Source: Salvelinus alpinus
Taxonomy: Eukaryota; Chordata; Actinopteri; Salmoniformes; Salmonidae
Direction: 5' to 3'
DNA length: 64,000 bases
NCBI RefSeq assembly: GCF_045679555.1
Contig: NC_092110.1
Location: 5,266,390 to 5,330,389, forward strand
Made by a program: the position numbers and the translations under genes. The notes beneath the pieces were generated by a model. It did not search any database. It saw only the letters and a list, made by a program, of their open reading frames with translations, and had not been told where the DNA came from. Position 1 is the stretch's first letter; each line of letters starts with the position of its first letter. Below, one piece after another: positions 11,936-24,063 of the stretch.

Positions 11936-12337
11936 ACATGGACTCTATAAGGTGTCGAAAGCGTTCCACAGGGATGCTGGCCCATGTTGACTCCAATGCT
12001 TCCCACAGTTGTGTCAAGTTGGCTGGATGTCCTTTGAGTGGTGGACCATTCTTGATACACACGGGAAACTGTTGAGCGTGAAAAACCAAGCAGCGATGTA
12101 GTTCTTGACACAAACTGGGCACCTGGCACCTACTAACATACCCTGTTCAAAGGCACTTAAATATTTTCACCCTCTGAATGGCACACGTAAACAATCAATG
12201 TCTTAATTGTCTCAAGGCCTGAAGATCCTTCTTTAACCTGTCTCCTCCCCTTCATCTACACTGACTGAAGTGGATTTAAGTGGCATCAATAAGGGATCAT
12301 AGCTTTCACCTGGTTTCACCTGGTCAGTCTATGTAGA
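11936..12337 (-). mobile_element. Tc1-like transposon, internally deleted, non-autonomous
   Basis: On the minus strand a transposase N-terminal helix-turn-helix (12129 leftwards, [16 protein letters not shown]) runs almost directly into the C-terminal end in another frame ([20 protein letters not shown], about 11995-11931). The catalytic DDE core is therefore missing. The sequence to the right (12130-12337) is the terminal non-coding part of the family. The outer inverted end is not present: at 12337 it meets the inverted-duplication arm. Confidence 0.7.
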
Positions 12338-12790
12338 TTGATATGACTTGAGTTGTCTCTGTTATTAGTACAAACTTCCTGGTATGGGATTTCAAACTAT
12401 GAATAAATGATCCGACTGCCAATCAGCTGCCACCTGTGTCTTCCCTCAGAAGTGCACTTGCTGTGAGACTTGTGTAATAACACATTTATTGGAGATCGAG
12501 GTAGGTGAAGTCTCAGTGACTGATGGAAAAGTTAGAATAGGTAGACAATATGATTGTCTAGGAGTTATTACCCGCCATTACAATTAACTTTATATCATGG
12601 AAACTACATCATATATACATTAAAATCGATTTTGGTTGATAGACAAGTCTGAGAGCTCTTGCTATGAGGTACCTTACATCACTTCATTAGGGGTCTGAGG
12701 AAATTCACCTCAGAGAGAATGCTCTCAATTGGCCTACTTACAGGGGACTTAGCGATTTGGGGGCAATGTTATTGAAGGGTCCCACTTGAA
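12337..12790 (+). repeat. Inverted duplication, arm A
   Basis: This block matches 15466-15869 on the opposite strand with small insertions and deletions. Landmarks shared in order are GATATGACTTGAGT, CTTCCTGGTATGGG, GCCAATCAGCTGCC, CCTGTGTCTTCCC, GAAGTGCA, GTCTCAGTGACTGATG, TATGATTGTCTAGGA, TTTTGGTTGATAGACAAGTC and CAGGGGACTTAGC. No coding frame is obvious. It ends about 75 bp before the start codon of the candidate gene at 12867. Confidence 0.7.
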
Positions 12791-12866
12791 ACATCTAGGT
12801 ATAGATTAGGCTCAAGGCCAACTGTTAACTTTGTGGCCTGTCATATATAGACTACATTGTTTCAAG

Positions 12867-14407
<1,541 letters not shown>

Positions 14408-14459
14408 TGGTATATTTGTTCAAATTAGTATAGTGCTTTTGGAGATATTTTCTTTTCTA

Positions 14460-14465
14460 AATAAA
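14460..14465 (+). promoter_or_regulatory. Polyadenylation signal AATAAA
   Basis: A canonical AATAAA 53 bp downstream of the candidate gene's stop codon. It is followed within 30 bp by a T/G-rich stretch (TATGTCTGACTGATTTG), as expected downstream of a cleavage site. Confidence 0.5.
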
Positions 14466-14469
14466 ATAT

Positions 14470-15465
14470 GTCTGACTGATTTGACTCCCTTTGTCTCCTA
14501 TTCACGAGGCAAGGACCAAACATTGAAATAGGTTTACGATAGGGCAGAACTGGCTATCAGATAACAGACATAAGACAGAATATGCCGCGCCCGATAGTAG
14601 GATAATTATGCAGTTATAGATAGAATGATGGTCGACTGATGTATGGCAAACATAATAAATTACCAGGAGTAGGGATGGATTTCACCAGAACGTCACCTTG
14701 TGGAACATCAAGGTGTTTTAAATTCAAGTTTGCTTGATGCATCTGACACCACAAATGAAGTTCCCTCTGGGAAAATAAAGTTAGTCACGCCATGCTAGGT
14801 TCTGCTACGATGTGTTTCCAACAGCTTTAACTTGAATATCGAATCCATGTGTCACGTGAGTGCAACAACAGGACTGCGCTGTTTATCTCTGCCACCGGCT
14901 ATTGACTTATGTACAAGACACAGTCTTATTGCTCTTCCATGCTGGCAACACTTCTGTCCTCTGTTTCCCCATATGTAGAGGGACCAAGTGGGAGTGAGGT
15001 CAGGAAGGTGAAGCAGGGGCAGGAGGAGTTGGCAGAGTACTGTACAGAAGACAGATTATCACACAACAATATTAGAGATTTATCTAGAAACCAGAATTAA
15101 AACTATAATAAACAAGAGTACTAGAAGCCATAGAGGCCAGCGACAAGACAAATTGGCAGGTGTTATTTGTAAAAAAATAAAAAATAAATGTTTGACCCAT
15201 CAAGGTCACTGATGTAGCTTTTGATAAACTCTTCCACGTCAGCCTCAACCACCGTCACCTTTACCTCTGCCCCACGACTCCTTTTGATAGTGCTCTCTCT
15301 TAATTCATTTCAAAAGAGACTTGTCAAGTAATCCATTCTAGAAGAAAATAACAAATGCAGCATATCATTTCACTACTCTACCTTCCCCACATCCTTTACC
15401 TTATAAACCGCCTCTACCACGCCACAATCATATTTTTCTTCAATGTTAAATTTGGGGTTAGTGGG
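14470..15465. other. No gene recognised
   Basis: No repeat family or coding exon could be identified between the candidate gene's polyadenylation signal and arm B of the inverted duplication. Confidence 0.3.
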
Positions 15466-15869
15466 GCCCCTCAGCTCAACACCATTTTTGAAATGGCCCC
15501 CCAAACTGCTAAGTCCCCTGCAAGTAAGCAGACTGCTGAAGTGATGTACCTTAAAGCGAGCGCTCTCAGACTTGTCTATCAACCAAAAGCTATTTTTATG
15601 TTTTCCATTGGAATGATGGGCCATAAATCCTAGACAATCATATTTTCTAATTATTGTAACTATTTTCATCAGTCACTGAGACTTCACTTACTGTACCTCT
15701 CTCTCCAATAAGTTTCTTCTCACACAAGTCTCACAACAATTGCACTTCTGAGGGGAAGACACAGGGGGCAGCTGATTGGCAGATAATTAATGTTTCCATA
15801 TATGCAAAACCCATACCAGGAAGTGTAGGAATAAGAGACCACTCAAGTCATATCAACTGATATCAATCA
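15466..15869 (-). repeat. Inverted duplication, arm B
   Basis: Reverse-strand counterpart of 12337-12790. Its outer end (ACTCAAGTCATATCAACTGATATC near 15840-15865) mirrors the outer end of arm A. The arms are clearly diverged, so the duplication is not recent. Confidence 0.7.
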
Positions 15870-17164
15870 ACAATTCAGCTTTATTAAACATATATAGACA
15901 TATATACATCATTGTTAACAGCTCCTTGACTTGGGGGACATGATAGCAGGACACAATGCAACTATACAGACTGTGAGAGGGAGAGAGAGGGAGACCTAGC
16001 CCATCACCAGCATAACTATAGTTTTTGTATCTGAAAACCTGAAATTTGACTTGTAATCCTATCTAATTCGCTAGATAGTGTGCTCAGTTTACATATAGCA
16101 TGGTATTTAGCTTGCTATCTGTCAGTCAATTGGAGCTGGCTGAGTTTCTGCAAAGTCTTGCGACACTGACGGTAGCTAGCTAGCTACTTTGCTGCTTTGG
16201 ACGCGGCAGGCAGACTGCTTCTTCTCGGACGAGGCGTTGGAAGCATTGCTGAGAGCCCATTAGCTATCGAACGGCCATTGGCGTCAGGTGTGGGTTTTGA
16301 TGGCTTGGGAGCTTCCTCAAAGGAATATTTTGGTTCGCTGTGTGTCCCAAGCGAAGAAAGAAACCAAGTGCAGAGTCAAACAACGAGGTGCTGGTGCAAC
16401 CAGACAAAACAGAGGCAAACCAGCTGAAATTGGGGGAGGTCCTGTCAACTTGTCCAATAAGAAACAACTGCGTTCTTTTCTGTCGCAAAACGTTTGTGTA
16501 CGTTTGTCTGTGACGTGAACTAATGAATATGTCTTGTAAACGCGTTCGGTGCCGCTGCTTTGAAAGTGGTGTGGGGGATGCTGTTTTACCACATGTTTTC
16601 CGGCGGCTCAGACTTTGATGCAGTGCTTGACTCTGAAATAGGTGTCGGTACTCATTTTGGGTGCCGGTACTGTTTACATTTAGGTTCAGGAACTCCGCAA
16701 TACTCTGACAAACTCAAACAGTAGAACATTTGAGGTGCCGTACTCAGTACTCAGCTCCTGTCTAAGTCAAGGACTGCGTTTGGTCAATGACTTTGCTTTG
16801 TCCTGGACAGTAGCATAGGGCTGTTTGACACTCGTCATTTCTTATACCTTATGGAAAGCCTGACCTTATGAAGTTATTGAAGCTCTGTGTTGTGAATAGT
16901 CTCCCTTGTGGTTGGGATGAGTCTGGGATGACTGTCTTCTGTTCTGTTGGCTGTCTGGCGTCTGAAACTGTCTCAGACCAGACAATGTCCCCCAACCCCT
17001 GCCCCTCAGTGCCCGCAGCAGCAGCTCAATCAGTCAGCTAATCTCTCCCAGGCCAGCCGAGCCAGATCTCCATGCCAACCAGGAGGCCCGGGTCGGGGCC
17101 ATGCCTCACCGCTCTACTCTGCCTGCCCTGGGCTCTGCTCAGTCGGGTCGGCTGGGGCCGGAGA
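15870..17164. other. No gene recognised; likely old dispersed repeats
   Basis: A stretch at about 16430-16520 (GTCCAATAAGAAACAACTGC, CGCAAAACGTTTGTGTACG) resembles a widely dispersed fish repeat, and 16620-16790 is rich in GGTGCCGGTACTCA-type words also typical of salmonid repeats. The 100-codon frame at 16947-17249 has no recognisable domain and runs into a Tc1 element. Confidence 0.3.
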
Positions 17165-17982
17165 TGTGTCTAGTTTGAGAAACAGACGCCTCACAAGTCC
17201 TCAACTGGCAGCTTCATTAAATAGTACCCTGCTCCAGATACTCAACTAGTCTAAAGGAGGACAGTTTTATTGCTTCTTTAATCAGGACAACAGTTTTCAG
17301 TTGTGCTAACACAATTGCAAAAGGGTTTTCTAATGATCAATTAGCCTTTTAAAATTATACACTTGGATTTGTCACGCCCTGGCCATAGAGAGGCTTTTAT
17401 TCTCTATTTTGGTTAGGCCAGGGTGTGACTAGGGGGGCATTCTAGTTTCTTTATTTCTATGTTTTCTGTTTCTATGTTTTGGCCGGGTATGGTTCTCAAT
17501 CAGGGACAGCTGTCTATCGTTGTCTCTGATTGGGAATCATACTTAGGCAGCCTGTTTTTCCACCTTAGTTGTGGGTAGTTGTCTGTGTTAGTGGCCTGTA
17601 TAGCCCTAGTCAGCGTCACGTTCGGTTTTGGTATTTCTTGTTATGTTGGCGACATTTATAACATTAAATGAAATGTACGCTCACCACGCTGCACCTTGGT
17701 CCTGTCATTTCCACCCTGACGATGATCGTGACAGGATTAGCTAACACAACATGCCATTGGAACACAGGAGTGATGGTTGCTGATAATGGGCCTCTGTACG
17801 CCTATGTAGATATTCCATAAAAAAAATTGCTGTTTCCAGCTACAATAGTCATTTACAACATTACAATGTCTCCACTGTATTAATGATCAATTTTATGTTA
17901 TTTTGATGGACAAAAAATTTGCTTTTCTTTCAAAAACAAGAACATTTATAAGTGAGCCCAAACTTTTGAATGGTAGTGTATA
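17165..17982 (+). mobile_element. Tc1-like transposon split by a solo LTR
   Basis: The left piece (17165-17369) and the right piece (17739-17982) are adjacent parts of one salmonid Tc1 family. The right piece ends in GAGCCCAAACTTTTGAATGG and TAGTGTATA, the inverted-terminal sequence of the family. The LTR at 17370-17733 separates them and duplicated 5 bp. No transposase frame remains. Confidence 0.7.
17370..17733 (+). mobile_element. Solo LTR of a Ty3/gypsy-type retrotransposon
   Basis: 364 bp beginning TGTCACGCCCTGG and ending GATCGTGACA (TG...CA termini), flanked by a perfect 5-bp target duplication GGATT (17365-17369 and 17734-17738). No internal sequence is present, so it arose by recombination between two LTRs of a full element. 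Confidence 0.85.
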
Positions 17983-18263
17983 TTTCCTGAGCTTTCTTAC
18001 ACAGTATCTCCTATATATAGGACAGACACTTCAAAACGTCTGGCTGTTGCGGATGGGTTATTAGCAATTGTGAGCGGGTGTGGGTGACAAACAGCTCTAC
18101 TGCGCATCACTAGTGGGCGTGTTGATACAAATCTAAATATACTTACATACCCAGCCCTGATTGGCGGATCGGATCGTCTAGACTCAAGTCAAGAGACTAT
18201 GCCGCTTACCCCTCCAAAGTAGGAAGATACATATGCAAATAAAAGACGACTGGTCATAGGTCA

Positions 18264-18491
18264 GATTAATTGAGTGGTGCAGTGGTCTAAGGCACTGCAT
18301 CTCAGTGCTAGAGGCGTCACTACAGAACATGGTTCGTTTCCAGGCTGTATCACAACCGGCCGTGATTGGGAGTCCCATAGGGCAGCGCAGAATTGGCCCA
18401 GCATCGTCCGGGTTAGGGTTTGGCCAGGGTAGGCCGTCATTGTAAATAAGAATTTGTTCTTAACTGACTTGCCTAGTTAAATAAAAAAACA
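18264..18491 (+). mobile_element. tRNA-derived salmonid SINE (HpaI/SmaI type)
   Basis: The tRNA-like head has an A-box region (AGTGGTGCAGTGGTCTAAGG) and a B-box region (GGTTCGTTTCCAGGC). The body reads ACCGGCCGTGATTGGGAGTC, and the tail reads CTGACTTGCCTAGTTAAATA. The first few bases of the head are missing or changed. Confidence 0.85.
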
Positions 18492-18575
18492 AAAAAATGT
18501 TGATCTCATGCTTTTGGCCAAAAACTCCATCCCACCTGAACAAGCTGAAATTCCAGGAGTTAAAAATATAAATAA

Positions 18576-18998
18576 TGTCACGACTTCCGCCGAAGTCGGT
18601 CCCTCTCCTTGTTTGGGCGGCGTTCCGGCGCTCCACCTTTCATTTTCCATTTGTTTTGTCTTGTTTTCCTGCACACCTGGTTTACGTCTCCTCATAATGA
18701 CTGTGTGTATTTAGCCCTCTGTTCCCTCCATGTCTGTGTGTGGTATTGTTTATTGTCGAGGTTGGCACGCTTCCAGGCTGGTTTGCGCCAGGTTTTATGT
18801 ATACCTGTGTTTTGTGGCAGCCTGTACTTTGTACTTTGTTTGTGGTACTTTGTGCTGGCTTACTTGTTTTGGGCATTTGGTTTTGGTGACGCTGTTGCGT
18901 TCTGGTTTTACTATTTGCCTCAGTAAAGTGCTTTGTGTTCACTCATCTCTGCTCTCCTGCGCCTGACTTCCATGCACCAGCTACACCCACTGTTGACA
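18576..18998 (+). mobile_element. Solo LTR of the chromovirus family found at 35.3-40.9 kb
   Basis: 423 bp beginning TGTCACGACTTCCGCCGAAG and ending ACCCACTGTTGACA, flanked by a perfect 5-bp duplication AATAA (18571-18575 and 18999-19003). It is homologous along its length to the LTRs of the nested element, in opposite orientation. It keeps the terminal hairpin CGACTTC-CGCC-GAAGTCG that the nested element's 3' LTR has lost. The long frames across it are LTR sequence, not genes. Confidence 0.93.
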
Positions 18999-19003
18999 AA
19001 TAA

Positions 19004-20500
19004 GCTCTTACACTAAAAGGGCATTATCATAATTTTAACCATTTCAGAATGTTATTTCACCCTCATAGTGTGGAAATATAATAAAAAAACAGGAAATCAC
19101 GTTTTTGACAGGACTGCCTCTTCAAGAATATACGGTCGGCTTATTTTATTTGAACCAGACATTTCTGGACTCATTTATTCGTGGGAGTAGCGTAGCTCCC
19201 CAGAATGATGGATTGGGATCCATCCAGTGGGGTGAGAGCGGAGAGAGAGACAAGCAAACATACAGTGATTACGAACATACAGGCTGTGATTAGTTAATCG
19301 GGACTGTTAGTAAAACAAACCATGACGTGTTCTAGGTCATTACTCCTGCAAATCTATCAGACAGAGGGAGAGATGGATGTTGGGCTGGAGAGAAAGTGAG
19401 AGAGAAGTCCAGGACTGGGAGGAGAACATGTAGACAGGAAAAAGAGAGAGGGAGAAGGGGGAGGGAGGAGAGCGGGAGGGAGAGAAAGTGAGACAGAGAG
19501 TGTGGTATAGAGGTCCACGATTGGGAGGAGATCAGGCGCTAGACAGAATACAGGAACATGGCCAGTAAATTGGGACTCAATGTCCTTGTTTCTGTGATGC
19601 TCAAAGACAGAGCCAGTCAGAACACGTTCGCACGCACACACAGGAGAGGTTCTGTATGGTTACCACCTGTGCCTGTCCTATCTCTTCTCTCCTTAATACT
19701 CCCATTACCTCACTATACTGATAACCCCCACGCTATGACGTCATCAGCATGGGAAACATTGAGCCACTAGCAATGCTTTGATGTGGTTGCTAGGCAGATT
19801 CATGTTCCCACCACATCATAGCTTGTCCTTAGTCACCAGTGCTGTCAGTCAACAGGTTATTGACACCGTTAATGAGCAGACAGAAAGTAACTCCGGTGTA
19901 CCACACCCATGCTTCAAACGTTACAAACATCTTACATTGATGTATAATTGTCACATCAGTGGCAGCTGTGGTTGTAAAATGATAGCACGGAAGCAACCCC
20001 TTTTTATGGATATACTGTAGGACGTAAACACATCGTATCCTCAAAGAGTTTTTCCCCCAAAAGCCCTAAACGTCGCTTACTATTGTAACGGACATGTTTA
20101 TGAGATTTATGTCGAGATTTTGTATCACGTCATTTCATCTGAGGCGTAGCTAAGCTTTCTTTCTTTCATCCATCCATCCATCCATCCCCAGGCCAGATAC
20201 AGTCTGTCTACACACGCTACAGGCAGCATGAATTTAGGAGCAGATCCTGGTAGCAAGTCATAGGAGATCAACATGTTGGCTTCTTCCTCGTTGTCATAGA
20301 GGCTGTGAAAGAGTTGACGACTGCAGAGAAAACAACTTGTATTGTTTGTGACTTTTTGACTTGCGGTGGTGTTTCTGTGTAGGTTGACAATCCTTTTGTT
20401 GGATGATTGCTCAGCTCACAATGTCACCTAGAAAACATTCCAGCGCCTCTCTGTGTTTGACTTGGACATGTGTCAAGAAGTGGCTTACAGTCAAAACAAA
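19004..20500. other. No gene recognised
   Basis: Contains a GA-rich purine stretch (19370-19500) and a short ATCC repeat (20168-20187). No exon, RNA gene or transposon could be supported. Confidence 0.3.
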
Positions 20501-20507
20501 TATACTA

Positions 20508-20516
20508 CACACGCGC

Positions 20517-20597
<81 letters not shown>

Positions 20598-20638
20598 CAC
20601 ACACGCACGCACGCACGCACACACACACACACACACAC
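20508..20638. repeat. (ACGC)n microsatellite passing into (AC)n
   Basis: Tetranucleotide ACGC/GCAC repeats for about 110 bp followed by AC repeats. Alternating purine-pyrimidine throughout, so a strong Z-DNA former in principle. Confidence 0.97.
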
Positions 20639-20639
20639 C

Positions 20640-21940
20640 ATCCAATACACTATGGGAAGAGGCAGCGGCATGGTCAAATGTCAAGAGTGTATCTGTCCTT
20701 GTCTGCACTGTTCTAGACACATTGTGTGAATGTTCTTCTTGCATTCAGTGTTTGTGTGTGTAAAAAGAAAGAAAGAAGGGGTCAGCTACAAAAATAAACA
20801 AGAACATTTCACAGTTTCTCATACTAGAATAATTGGATAATCTCATGGAAGCCATTGAGAAAGATCGGTTCAGAAAACAATTATCTAAACCCATACCCAC
20901 TACCCTCAAACTGTTCTCATCAAGACCAATTTCCAGCCGGGCATGGTGTTGGCAGGAACACAACTATTTGTTAGAAAAAAAAATAAACAAACAATCAGCG
21001 GGATAAAAACAACGGTTTCCTAGACAACATGTCATTATTTATCAGGGTTGTGTGTCCTGCGCCATGGTTACAAGAAGCTCAATCAAAACAGGATATGAAA
21101 CAGGGATGTGCGTTTGATGATTGTCTGTAGTGATTTTCGGGTTCTCTCTGGGTAGAGTGAGATTTGAAGCATTGGGTTCCCCGTATCAACGAAATACAAT
21201 CTCTAATCAAAGAAATACAAGATTTGATCAACACAATAAAATCTCTCAATCAAAGTTAAAATGAGATTAATTCAAACGTGTGTGAATTGTCAATGATTTG
21301 GTCATCCAGATACATGTACCGCACTTTGCCTGAATCAAAGTGGACTTCCCGGTGTAAAAGCAATATTGTTTCAGTGTGACTATGAGAAGGTAAGGCATAT
21401 TTTGAAAAATAAAACCTAGTCCAGAAGCATCTATATGTCATCACCATCTGGTCTCAGTGCTCCAGTCGTCTCCCTCCGTCTCCCCCAGCGCTCTCACTGT
21501 GTTGTCATATTTACCGCTCCGATATGATTCACTTCATGATTTGTCACTGTACAATACAGAACTTCTCCAAAATGTGTTACCTGTTTGGGACAGAAACCTC
21601 ATATATCACTTTGGCACTGTTTTCTATATATTGTTACAGCAGCTATAGGTATTAATTTTATCCGCGGATGTGTGTGTACTCTGTGTGTGTGTGTGTGTAT
21701 GTGTGTGTACGTGCATGTGTAGGTGCGTGTGTCCTGCTCAGACTGGCTCTGGCTCATCCCTTCTTTGCGTGTTGACAGGACATGCCCTCTGTGTGATCTT
21801 ATGCTGAGAACACATCGGAGACATGACAACATGATGCGCTGAAGACAGACACCTTCGAATGCACAAATAGGTCCACTAATACGGGACTAGTAAAGGTTCA
21901 GTGCACTCCTTTTGTGAAAATTAAAAAATATATATTAACT
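20640..21940. other. No gene recognised
   Basis: A short GT-rich repeat at 21671-21730 is the only structure noted. Confidence 0.3.
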
Positions 21941-21941
21941 A

Positions 21942-23366
21942 CACTACCGGTCAAACGTTTTAGAACACCTACTCATTCAAGGGATTTTCTTTATTTTTAG
22001 TATTTTCTACATTTTAGAAAAATAGTGCAGACATAAAAACTGTGAAATAACACATATGGAATCATGTAGTAACCAAAAAAGTGTTAAACAAATCAAAATA
22101 TATTTGATATTTGATATTCTTCAAAAAAAAAAAAATGTTTACATTTTATTTCACCTTTATTTAACCTGGTAGGCAAGTTGAGAACAAGTTCTCATTTACA
22201 ATTGCGACCTGGCCAAGATAAAGCAAAGCAGTTCAACACAATACAACAACACAGAGTTACACATGGAGTAAAACAAACATACATTCAATAATACAGTAGA
22301 AAAAAATAAGTAGATACAATGTGAGCAAATGAGGTGAGATAAGGGAGGTAAAGGCAAAAAAAAGGCCATAGTGGCGAAGTAAATACAATATAGCAAGTAA
22401 AACACTGGAATGGTAGATTTGCAGTGGAAGAATGTGCAAAATAAAGATAGAAATAATGGGGTGCAAAGGAGCTAAATAAATAAATAAATACAGTAGGGGG
22501 AGAGGTAGTTGTTTGGGCTAAATTATAGATGGGCTATGTACAGGTGCAGTAATCTGTGAGCTGCTCTGACAGCTGGTGCTTAAAGCTAGTGAGGGAGATA
22601 AGTGTTTCCAGTTTCAGAGATTTTTGTAGTTCATTCCAGTCATTGGCAGCAGAGAACCGGCGGCCAAAGGAAAAATTGGTTTTGGGGGTGACCAGAGAGA
22701 TATACCTGCTGGAGCGCGTGCTACAGGTGGGTGCTGCTATGGTGACCAGCGAGCTGAGATAAGGGGGGACTTTACCTAGCAGGGTCTTGTAGATGACCTG
22801 GAGCCAGTGGGTTTGGCGACGAGTATGAAGTGAGGGCCAGCCAACGAGAGCGTACAGGTCGCAGTGGTGGGTAGTATATGGGGCTTTGGTGACAAAACGG
22901 ATGGCACTGTGATAGACTGCATCCAATTTATTGAGTAGGGTATTGGAGGCTATTTTGTAAATGACATCGCCGAAGTCGAGGATCGGTAGGATGGTCAGTT
23001 TTACAAGGGTATGTTTGGCAGCATGAGTGAAGGATGCTTTGTTGCGAAATAGGAAGCCAATTCTAGATTTAACTTTGGATTGGAGATGTTTGATGTGAGT
23101 ATATAGCCACCCTTTGCCTTGATGACAGCTTTGCACACTCTTGGCATTCTCTCAACCAGCTTCATGAGGTAGTCACCTGGAATGCATTTCAATTAACAGG
23201 TGTGCCTTAATGCGTTTGAGCCAATCAGTTGTGTTGTGACAAGGTAGGGGGGTATAAAGAAGATAGCCCTAAGTCCGTATTATGGCAAGAACAGCTCAAA
23301 TTAGCAAAGAGAAATGACAGTCCATCATTACTTTAAGACATGAAGGTCAGTCAAACAGGAAAATAT
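21942..23366 (+). mobile_element. Tc1-like transposon, split by a LINE and 3'-truncated
   Basis: The left end (21942, CACTACCGGTCAAACGTTTT, next to a TA) runs to about 22125 and the element resumes at about 23104 (TAGCCACCCTTTGCCTTGAT). The same sequence is continuous, on the other strand, in the Tc1 copy at 59.8-60.7 kb. The transposase start (ATGGCAAGAACAGCTCAAAT at 23282) is present, but the element stops at about 23366 after some 25 codons. Confidence 0.8.
22126..23103 (-). mobile_element. LINE 3' part (L2/CR1-like) with a 200-codon C-terminal RT frame
   Basis: The minus-strand frame 23136-22534 encodes the region downstream of the reverse-transcriptase active site (e.g. LDAVYHSAIRFVTKAPYTT, FGRRFSAANDWNELQKSL), typical of the C-terminus of L2/CR1-like fish LINEs. 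It is followed leftwards by an AT-rich 3' end. It is 5'-truncated: palm motifs are absent. It interrupts the Tc1 listed above. Confidence 0.75.
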
Positions 23367-24060
23367 TCTGATTTTTCAGGGGGTGCTGCAGCACCCTCAG
23401 GACCCCTACTTACCCCGGCTATGCAGCTGGGTGTTTTATTATTAAATGAAAGGCTCCAATTGTCTACACTCATACAATAGCCCTTTGATATAAAAGTGAT
23501 GTATATATGAGTAAGGACCTGGAGTTTTGCCTGATAATGTGTCATCACCAGGAAAAGCTCTCAGCCCTACTTCTGAGACCTAACTTCTTAAGAAGGTACA
23601 AATAGATACAAGATAACCGAGACTAATGAAAGCAACTTTTTACGACATCAATACTGTGAACAATGTACACCTTTTATCAGAACAGCGGAACAAAAATGTC
23701 CTATTCAAATATATACCCTACCAACTGTATTGATACCTGAGATCCCTGGGTGTCTCCGGTGATTTGTGTGAATGATCTGTTCGAAAAATAAAGGATGAAA
23801 GAGAAAGAGAGAGAAAAAATATGCACAGGTCGAAAGTGTTGCTTCGATATTTATGCTTTGTTTTATCTGGAGTGGATTTCCTCAGACTAGCAAGAAATGA
23901 AAAAGATACCATTCCATCTTTGTGCTTTGGCCTGTATGAAAGGAATGTACTTCATCCAGTTCATGTAAATCTACTCCCCTCTCCTTGGCCTCCATAAGAT
24001 CCAAACATTCAGTGTATATAGAAACCCGGGGTACGGTGTTGTCCCATTCACCAAAAGCCT
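23367..24060. other. No gene recognised
   Basis: AT-rich flank of the minisatellite. A GA-rich stretch around 23795-23820 is the only feature. Confidence 0.3.
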
Positions 24061-24063
24061 AGT

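Noticed and set aside
16947..17249. 100-codon plus-strand frame
   Set aside because: No domain, Pro/Gln/Ser-rich, and its end lies in a Tc1 element.
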